Shown one piece after another: positions 5,874 through 11,629 of a DNA stretch of 11,629 nt (the stretch's first letter is position 1; the number at the start of each line of letters is the position of its first letter). The stretch spans positions 896-12,524 of the forward strand of contig PLKY01000245.1 in the NCBI GenBank assembly GCA_003140785.1, written 5' to 3'. Source of the DNA: Acidobacteriaceae bacterium. Lineage in GTDB: Bacteria > Acidobacteriota > Terriglobia > Terriglobales > Acidobacteriaceae. Position numbers and translations under genes: made by a program. The notes beneath the pieces are model-generated. The model saw only the letters and a list, made by a program, of their open reading frames with translations, did not search any database and had not been told where the DNA came from.

Positions 5874-8800
5874 ATGATGTGGATTGTCCGGCTTGCGCTG
5901 CGGCGGCCTTACACTTTTGCCGTCTTCGCGCTCTTGATTTTGATCCTTGGCGTTTACAGCATTCTGTCGATGCCGACGGATATTTTTCCAAACATCGACA
6001 TCCCTGTGGTGACGGTGGTTTGGCAGTACACGGGTCTCTCGGCAGATCAGATGGCCAACCGTATCGTGTTCAACAGCGAACGCGGCATGACAACCACGGT
6101 CAATGACATTGAGCACATCGAGTCTCAATCGCTCAACGGCATCGCCATCATCAAGATCTTCTTTCAGCCGCACGTCAATATTGCGAGCGCGGTGGCGCAG
6201 GTAACATCGATCAGCCAGGTGCAGCTGCGCAGCCTGCCGCCAGGCACCACGCCGCCGTTCATCATCCAATACAACGCGTCGAGTGTGCCGGTGTTGCAGC
6301 TTGGAGTTTCCGGTCAAGGACTGAACGAGCAGCAGCTCAATGACATCGCAACCAACTCCATTCGGACGCAGCTTGCCACCATCGAAGGCGCGCAGACGCC
6401 GTACCCGTATGGAGGCAAGCAGCGCCAGATTCAGGTTGACATCGATCCGGTGGCTTTGCAGGCCAAGGGGCTTTCGCCCGCGGATGTGGTGAACGCAGTT
6501 GCAGTGCAGAATCTGATTGTTCCTTCGGGGACGGCAAAGATCGACCGCTTCGAGTACGCGATCGAGACCAATTCCGCGCCGAGCATTGTGGAGCAGCTGA
6601 ACGACCTGCCGATCCGGGCAGTAAATGGTGCGGTCATCTATGTGCGCGATGTGGCCCACGTGCGCGACGGCAGCCCGCCGCAAACGAATATCGTGCGTGT
6701 CGACGGCAAGCGCGCCATCCTCATGAGCATTATGAAGGTCGGATCGGCTTCGACGCTCGACATTATTGCGGGCGTTCGAGAGAAGCTTGACAGCATCAAG
6801 GGACAGCTGCCGCCGCAACTTAAGATCAATGCGCTGTCGGACCAGTCGATCTTCGTGCGCAGCGCCATCAGCGGAGTCGTCCGCGAGGCCATTGTTGCCG
6901 CGTGCCTGACAGCCATCATGATCCTGATCTTTCTTGGCAGTTGGCGCTCGACCCTGATCATCGCGGTTTCGATTCCTCTTTCGATTCTGTGTTCGCTGGC
7001 GGCGCTGGCGGCTTTGCGGGAGACGATCAACATCATGACGCTGGGCGGGCTCGCGTTGGCGGTCGGCATCCTGGTGGACGATGCGACCGTGGAGATTGAA
7101 AACATCAATCGCAACCTCGAATCGGGCAAAGAGATCGAGCAGGCGATTCTCGATGGCGCGGCGCAGATCGCCACCCCAGCGCTGGTTTCGACATTGTCGA
7201 TCTGTATTGTCTTTGTGCCGATGTTCTTCTTGAGCGGCGTGGCCAAATACTTGTTTGTCCCACTGGCGGAGGCGGTGGTCTTCGCGATGCTGGCCAGCTA
7301 TCTGCTGTCGCGCACAGTTGTGCCGACGATGGCGAAGTATCTGTTGCACGAACACGACGAAGCCGAGGCAGAGAAAAAGCGCGCCAGCCGGAATCCGCTA
7401 GTTCGATTTCAATTGGGCTTTGAAGACGGGTTTGAAAACTTTCGCCGCTTTTATCTCAGCGTGCTCACACTCTGCGTGGATCACGCGGGCGTGTTCCTCG
7501 TCCTCTTCCTGATCTTTGCGCTCGGTTCGGTGGGACTGCTGGCGCCTTGGCTGGGGCAGGACTTCTTTCCGGCGGTCGATGCGGGGCAGTTCAAGATTCA
7601 CGTGCGCGCGCGGACGGGAACCAGGATCGAGGAAATGGCGTCGCTGTGCGATCACATCGATACGACAATTCGCGAGCACATTCCGGCGAAGGAAGTGGTC
7701 ACGATTGTCGATAACATCGGGTTGCCGTATTCGGGGCTGAATCTGTCCTATTCAACTTCGGCGCCGGTGGGCACGGCCGATGCGGACATTCAGGTGCAGT
7801 TGAGCAAGGACCATCATCCGACGGAACGGTACGAACAGAGCCTGCGTAAGGTTCTGGCCAATGAATATCCCGGCGTCACATTTTATGAATTGCCAGTGGA
7901 TATCGTGACGCAGATCCTGAACTTCGGACTGGCGGCGCCGATCGACATCCAGATTGTCGGGCCGAATCTCTACGGAGATCGCACGCTGGCCGAACGGATG
8001 CTCAACGAGGTACGCTATGTTCCGGGCGCCGCGGATGCGCGTATTCAGCAGCCGTTCGATTTGCCGAACATGACGGTGAATGTGGACCGCACGCGCGCGC
8101 AGGCGATTGGACTGACGCAGCAGAATGTCGCGCAGAGCCTCCTGGTTGCGCTGAGCGGAAGCTTCCAGACCACGCCCAGTTTCTACCTCGATCCGCGCAA
8201 TGGCGTCAGTTATAACGTTGCGGTCCAATCGCCCCAATACGACATTCAGTCTCTTGCGGCGCTGAAGAGCCTGCCCGTGACGGGAGCTGCGAACACTTCG
8301 ACGTTGAGCACCGCGGCGTCGACAGGCGCACCAGGCTCTACGGGTGGGGTGCAGACAGCGGGGTACAGCGGCGCCCCTGGCGCTTTGAGGCCGGTGCAGA
8401 TTCTGGGCAATCTTGCCGATATCGTTCCTGGCACGGAGCTCGGCACGGTGAGCCATTACGACGTGCAGCCGGTGATCGATATCTACGCCAACGTAGATGG
8501 AACGGATCTTGGCACGGTGTCGCGCGCCGTGGAGAAGATCATTGCGAACCACCAAAAGGAACTGCCGCGCGGTTCGCATTTCATTTTGCGTGGGCAAAGC
8601 GAGACGATGGATAAGTCCTACTTTGGATTGCTGTCCGGGCTGGCGTTCTCGATCCTGCTGGTGTATCTGCTCATCGTGGTGAACTTTCAGTCGTGGCTCG
8701 ATCCGTTCCTGATTGTTTCTGCATTGCCGACGGCGATCGCAGGAATCGTGTGGTTCCTGTTTATCACCGGAACGCGGCTGAGCGTGCCGGCGTTGACGGG

Positions 8801-9182
8801 CGCCATTATGTGCATGGGCGTGGCGACGGCGAATTCGATTCTTGTGGTCAGCTTTGCGCGGGAACAGTTGGAAGTGCTGGTGGGCGATGCGCGGAGAGCC
8901 GCGCTGAATGCGGGTTTTGTGCGCTTGCGCCCGGTGCTGATGACCGCTCTGGCAATGATTATCGGCATGGTGCCGATGGCGTTGGGACTCGGCGATGGGG
9001 GCGAACAGAATGCTCCGCTGGGCCGCGCCGTGATTGGCGGACTGCTGCTGGCGACAGTGGCCACGCTGTTTTTTGTTCCAGTGTTCTTTTCGGTTGTCCA
9101 TGGCTGGTTGGAGCGCCGGAAGAAGGCGCATGCACCGGTGAGGACCAGCATTGTGGATGAGTTTGACGAAACGATGGAGTAA
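5874..9182 (+). CDS. RND efflux transporter permease (AcrB-like, HAE1-type)
   Basis: This is the inner-membrane proton-driven pump of a tripartite exporter, 1102 residues against about 1050 for AcrB. It shows the classic N-terminus (MWIVRLALRRPYTF, first transmembrane helix, TPTDIFPNIDIP-type segment), two large periplasmic loops, and two membrane blocks. VGILVDDATVEIEN carries D402 and D403, matching the AcrB proton-relay aspartates. RLRPVLMT keeps the late Arg (R1019) and Thr (T1024). The AcrB Lys940 position is Ala986 (GVATANSILVV). A 35-residue Gly/Ala/Ser/Thr-rich insert (803-837) sits in the second periplasmic loop. The frame is open upstream to a TTG at 5802, but family alignment points to ATG 5874 or 5877; a GGAG lies 14 bases before 5874. 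Its stop overlaps the ribosome-binding region of the adaptor gene. Substrate is unknown. Confidence 0.95.
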   Translation: MMWIVRLALRRPYTFAVFALLILILGVYSILSMPTDIFPNIDIPVVTVVWQYTGLSADQMANRIVFNSERGMTTTVNDIEHIESQSLNGIAIIKIFFQPHVNIASAVAQVTSISQVQLRSLPPGTTPPFIIQYNASSVPVLQLGVSGQGLNEQQLNDIATNSIRTQLATIEGAQTPYPYGGKQRQIQVDIDPVALQAKGLSPADVVNAVAVQNLIVPSGTAKIDRFEYAIETNSAPSIVEQLNDLPIRAVNGAVIYVRDVAHVRDGSPPQTNIVRVDGKRAILMSIMKVGSASTLDIIAGVREKLDSIKGQLPPQLKINALSDQSIFVRSAISGVVREAIVAACLTAIMILIFLGSWRSTLIIAVSIPLSILCSLAALAALRETINIMTLGGLALAVGILVDDATVEIENINRNLESGKEIEQAILDGAAQIATPALVSTLSICIVFVPMFFLSGVAKYLFVPLAEAVVFAMLASYLLSRTVVPTMAKYLLHEHDEAEAEKKRASRNPLVRFQLGFEDGFENFRRFYLSVLTLCVDHAGVFLVLFLIFALGSVGLLAPWLGQDFFPAVDAGQFKIHVRARTGTRIEEMASLCDHIDTTIREHIPAKEVVTIVDNIGLPYSGLNLSYSTSAPVGTADADIQVQLSKDHHPTERYEQSLRKVLANEYPGVTFYELPVDIVTQILNFGLAAPIDIQIVGPNLYGDRTLAERMLNEVRYVPGAADARIQQPFDLPNMTVNVDRTRAQAIGLTQQNVAQSLLVALSGSFQTTPSFYLDPRNGVSYNVAVQSPQYDIQSLAALKSLPVTGAANTSTLSTAASTGAPGSTGGVQTAGYSGAPGALRPVQILGNLADIVPGTELGTVSHYDVQPVIDIYANVDGTDLGTVSRAVEKIIANHQKELPRGSHFILRGQSETMDKSYFGLLSGLAFSILLVYLLIVVNFQSWLDPFLIVSALPTAIAGIVWFLFITGTRLSVPALTGAIMCMGVATANSILVVSFAREQLEVLVGDARRAALNAGFVRLRPVLMTALAMIIGMVPMALGLGDGGEQNAPLGRAVIGGLLLATVATLFFVPVFFSVVHGWLERRKKAHAPVRTSIVDEFDETME

Positions 9183-9187
9183 ATCTT

Positions 9188-10411
9188 ATGGCGAATGAAT
9201 CGAAACCGCAGCCGCAAGCGGCACACAATCACGAGAGCGCACCCGAACAGGCGGCCGTCTCGTCACGCTTTGCCGTCATCGGGATCGTTATCGTATTGGT
9301 GGTGACGGGGCTTCTGGCCGGATTCGGGATTTTTGACCGGATGCACAACGACCGAGTGCTGGCGGAGACGACAACGCAGCTTGCGGCGCCCACAGTGATT
9401 GCTCTCGTGCCGAAGCGAGGTGGGTCCACCGACACGTTCGTGTTGCCGGGCAATGTGACGGCGTACACCGATTCGCCGATTTATGCGCGGACCGCCGGAT
9501 ACTTGACGAAGTGGTATTTCGATATTGGCGCGCGGGTGAAGAAGGGACAGTTGCTGTGCGAAATTGCATCGCCGGAAGTGGATCAGCAACTGGCGCAGGC
9601 GGAAGCCGATCTGACCACAGCGAAGGCGACCGCCAACAATGCCCACATCCAGGCCGATCGATATACGGGGCTGGTCGAATCGAACGCAGTCTCGCGGCAA
9701 GACACCGACACGTTTGTCAATCAAGCAGCGGCCACCGCTTCGTCCGTGGTTTCCGCACAAGCGAACTTGCAGCGGCTGCACGAACTGCAATCGTTCGAAA
9801 AGGTGTATGCGCCATTCGATGGCGTGGTAACTGCACGCGACGTGGATACGGGCCAGTTGATCGACCAGGGAGCAGCCAAGGAGCTGTTTCACATGCAGGC
9901 GCTTCAAGTGTTGCGTGTGTATACCAACGTGCCGCAGGTTTACGCGGGGAATGCGAAGCGCGGACTCAAGCTGGACCTGACTTTTCCGGAGCACCCCGGA
10001 AAGACGTTCCAGGGAACGCTGGTGCGCACCGCCGAAGCCATCGATCCCGTAACGCGCACTTTGCTGGTTGAGATCGATGTGAACAATCGCGACGGCGAGC
10101 TGTTGCCGGGCGCGCTGGCGCAGGTGCACTTCAAGGCGCCAGTCGCGCGGCCCACATTCATCGTGCCCGCGGCGGCTGTGATTTTTCGCAGAGAGGGATT
10201 GCAACTCGGCACGGTTGTGAATTCGAACAACGGAACCGTTGCTCACCTGGTGCCGGTGGTGATTGGGGAAGACGATGGAGCGAATGTGCAGATCGTGAGC
10301 GGACTTGAGGCCGGAGATAAGGTCATTCAGGATCCGCCGGACTCTCTGATTGAGGGTGAGAAGGTCACGATGCAACAGGCCTCTGGCGGCAATCCGCAGG
10401 GAGGCAAGTAA
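9188..10411 (+). CDS. RND efflux periplasmic adaptor (membrane fusion protein, AcrA/HlyD type)
   Basis: This 407-residue protein bridges the permease to the outer-membrane channel. A charged, His-containing cytoplasmic N-terminus leads into one transmembrane anchor (about 28-49), and no lipobox is present. Next come the first half of the lipoyl domain (IYARTAGYLTKW to KKGQLLCEI, about 98-126), an alpha-helical hairpin (about 130-202), the second lipoyl half (APFDGVVTARDVDTGQLI, 208-225), a beta-barrel with the conserved DPVTRTLLVEI (286-296) and LLPGALAQV (305-313), and a membrane-proximal domain with GLEAGDKV. The ATG at 9188 follows the permease stop by five bases, and its GGAG (9176-9179) overlaps the permease's last codons, implying translational coupling. 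The family call is secure; substrate cannot be inferred. Confidence 0.95.
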   Translation: MANESKPQPQAAHNHESAPEQAAVSSRFAVIGIVIVLVVTGLLAGFGIFDRMHNDRVLAETTTQLAAPTVIALVPKRGGSTDTFVLPGNVTAYTDSPIYARTAGYLTKWYFDIGARVKKGQLLCEIASPEVDQQLAQAEADLTTAKATANNAHIQADRYTGLVESNAVSRQDTDTFVNQAAATASSVVSAQANLQRLHELQSFEKVYAPFDGVVTARDVDTGQLIDQGAAKELFHMQALQVLRVYTNVPQVYAGNAKRGLKLDLTFPEHPGKTFQGTLVRTAEAIDPVTRTLLVEIDVNNRDGELLPGALAQVHFKAPVARPTFIVPAAAVIFRREGLQLGTVVNSNNGTVAHLVPVVIGEDDGANVQIVSGLEAGDKVIQDPPDSLIEGEKVTMQQASGGNPQGGK

Positions 10412-10413
10412 GG

Positions 10414-11629
10414 ATGCGGAGATCGCACATCGACTCCGTGGGTGGGGCTGATCCCACCTGGTGTTGGAGCGTGAGGGCGGCCTGCGCGCTCGTGTCGCTG
10501 ATTGCGATGGGAGTCCTTGCGGGATGCAAGCCCGTTGGACCGAACTACCAGCGCCCGATTTACACAGCGCCGCCGACTTACAAAGAGACGGGAGCACCTA
10601 CGGTGGTTGTGCCTCCCCCGAATCCTGAAGGCGGAAGCTGGCAGCCTGCCTCGCCCTCGGATGGCATGCTGAAGGGGAAATGGTGGGAGGTTTACCAGGA
10701 CCCGCAGCTCAATCAGCTGGAAGAGCGCATTGCGACGTCGAACCAGGGACTGCGGCAGGCGCTAGAGACATATCTTGCCGCGCGCGATCAAATCGCGATT
10801 GCTCGCGCGAACCTTTTTCCAATGCTTTCTGCCGGGCCTGGATTCGAGCACGTCAAGGCGTCTTCCAATCGTCCACTGACCACGGCAACCACTGCGACGA
10901 GCTACAACGATCTGACGCTTGAGGCGCAAGGTTCGTGGGAGCCGGATTTCTGGGGGCGCGTCCGGCGCACGGTGGAAGCCGCGCACGAAAACTCGCAGGC
11001 CAGCGCCGCTGACATGGCGAACGTGGATCTGAGCCTGCAGGCGCAGATGGCGACGGCCTATTTTCAACTGCGCGGCGCCGATTCGCTGACGCAATTGCTG
11101 AATTCGACGGTGACCGATCTTGAGGGTCAGCTCGATTTAGCCGAGCGCCTCTTGAAGGGGGGAGTAGCCACGGAGGTTGACGTGGCCCAGGCGCGGACTC
11201 AGCTGGAAACTGTGCGGGCGCAGCTTGTGGATGTGGGGCAGGCGCGGGCACAGTACGAACATGCGGTGGGGACGATCGCCGATTACAAATTGCCAGGATT
11301 CAGCATTCCGTTTTCGCCGTTGAATTTGACGCAACCCAGTATTCCGCTGGGGGTGCCGTCGCAACTGCTGGAGCGCAGGCCGGACATTGCCGCTGCCGAG
11401 CGTCGGACCGCGGCCGCCAATGCGCAGATCGGGATCACGGTCAGCGCGTTCTATCCCAACATCAATCTGGGCGGGACCGGAGGGTTCGAGAGCACGCACG
11501 GCGGCACGTGGATTCAAGGGCCGAGCGCGTTGTGGACCTTGGGGGCACAGGCGACGGAGCTGCTGTTTGACGCGGGGCAACGGCACGCGATCACCGACCA
11601 GGCGCGGCGCACCTATGAGGCGCAGGTTT
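10414..11629 (+). CDS. Outer-membrane efflux lipoprotein, TolC/NodT-OprM family (partial, runs off the right edge)
   Basis: Reading from ATG 10414 gives 405 codons without a stop to the end of the window; a full protein would have about 470-500 residues. A signal peptide ends in a lipobox VLAGC with Cys38, followed by KPVGPNYQRP, a typical NodT-family N-terminus, so the product is a lipid-anchored outer-membrane channel. Inside are KWWEVYQDPQL, an EPDFWGRVRR segment, a long helical repeat, and LLERRPDIAAAERRTAAANAQIG, the conserved motif of the second OEP repeat. AGGGAGG (10398-10404) lies nine bases before the ATG, and only two bases separate it from the adaptor's stop. It completes the tripartite pump. 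The n-region before the hydrophobic core is unusually long (about 20 residues), but the ribosome-binding site supports this start over GTG codons at 10438 and 10471. Confidence 0.93.
   Translation, partial: MRRSHIDSVGGADPTWCWSVRAACALVSLIAMGVLAGCKPVGPNYQRPIYTAPPTYKETGAPTVVVPPPNPEGGSWQPASPSDGMLKGKWWEVYQDPQLNQLEERIATSNQGLRQALETYLAARDQIAIARANLFPMLSAGPGFEHVKASSNRPLTTATTATSYNDLTLEAQGSWEPDFWGRVRRTVEAAHENSQASAADMANVDLSLQAQMATAYFQLRGADSLTQLLNSTVTDLEGQLDLAERLLKGGVATEVDVAQARTQLETVRAQLVDVGQARAQYEHAVGTIADYKLPGFSIPFSPLNLTQPSIPLGVPSQLLERRPDIAAAERRTAAANAQIGITVSAFYPNINLGGTGGFESTHGGTWIQGPSALWTLGAQATELLFDAGQRHAITDQARRTYEAQV

Noticed and set aside
5673..7355. A 560-codon open frame on the minus strand opposite the RND permease
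   Set aside because: It is rich in Arg, His, Gln and Asp, lacks recognisable domains, and mirrors the codon bias of a strongly conserved plus-strand gene. It is a shadow frame.
7752..9131. A 459-codon minus-strand open frame opposite the permease C-terminal half
   Set aside because: It has the same shadow composition and overlaps conserved transmembrane coding on the plus strand.
9263..10597. A 444-codon minus-strand open frame opposite the adaptor gene
   Set aside because: It is an antisense shadow of a clear HlyD/AcrA-type gene, with no plausible domains or ribosome-binding site.
1..11629. CRISPR arrays, tRNA genes, insertion sequences or phage genes
   Set aside because: I saw no spaced direct repeats of CRISPR size, no tRNA-like cloverleaf with CCA-type end, and no transposase or integrase motif on either strand.

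Overview
The window is GC-rich bacterial chromosomal DNA with every convincing gene on the + strand. Protein style and layout (short GT35 alpha-glucan phosphorylase, HAD-UbiA fusion, RND operon ordered permease-adaptor-outer membrane factor, GATCAGG-type heptamer repeats) suggest a soil Acidobacteriota relative. That assignment is an inference from gene style; there is no rRNA or other phylogenetic marker here. A TolC-type outer-membrane lipoprotein shows that the cell is diderm.

Region 1 (1-1845) is a galactose-use pair. An aldose 1-epimerase-like gene lacks its N-terminal part: it either begins before the window or is broken at a heptanucleotide tandem repeat at the left edge. Nine bases after it lies a complete galactokinase gene (galK).

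Region 2 (1846-3928) is a single transcription unit for an alpha-glucan phosphorylase. It has a candidate extended -10 promoter, a leader of about 110 nt with competing GAGAGA/TCTCTC pairings, and a strong rho-independent terminator.

Region 3 (3929-5489) has a consensus TATAAT box and a gene, probably with a TTG start, for a two-domain membrane protein: an N-terminal HAD-type phosphatase and a C-terminal UbiA-family transferase with an NDxxDxxxD motif. It most resembles polyprenyl-phosphate phosphoribosyltransferases of the Rv3806c type. A plausible role is two successive steps of lipid-linked ribose/arabinose donor synthesis, but no epimerase partner genes are nearby.

Region 4 (5490-5873) is a 384-bp non-coding stretch with several short dyads and no strong promoter. 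Region 5 (5874-11629) is a tightly coupled tripartite RND efflux operon: inner-membrane permease, periplasmic adaptor, and a NodT/OprM-type outer-membrane lipoprotein that runs off the right edge.

Most of the window is ordinary metabolism and efflux, and I see no clear undescribed system. The points most worth following up are the HAD-UbiA fusion without its usual pathway partners, the glgP leader with alternative pairings that include the ribosome-binding region, the RND permease lacking the transmembrane lysine of the AcrB proton relay, and the heptamer repeat at the edge of the truncated epimerase.
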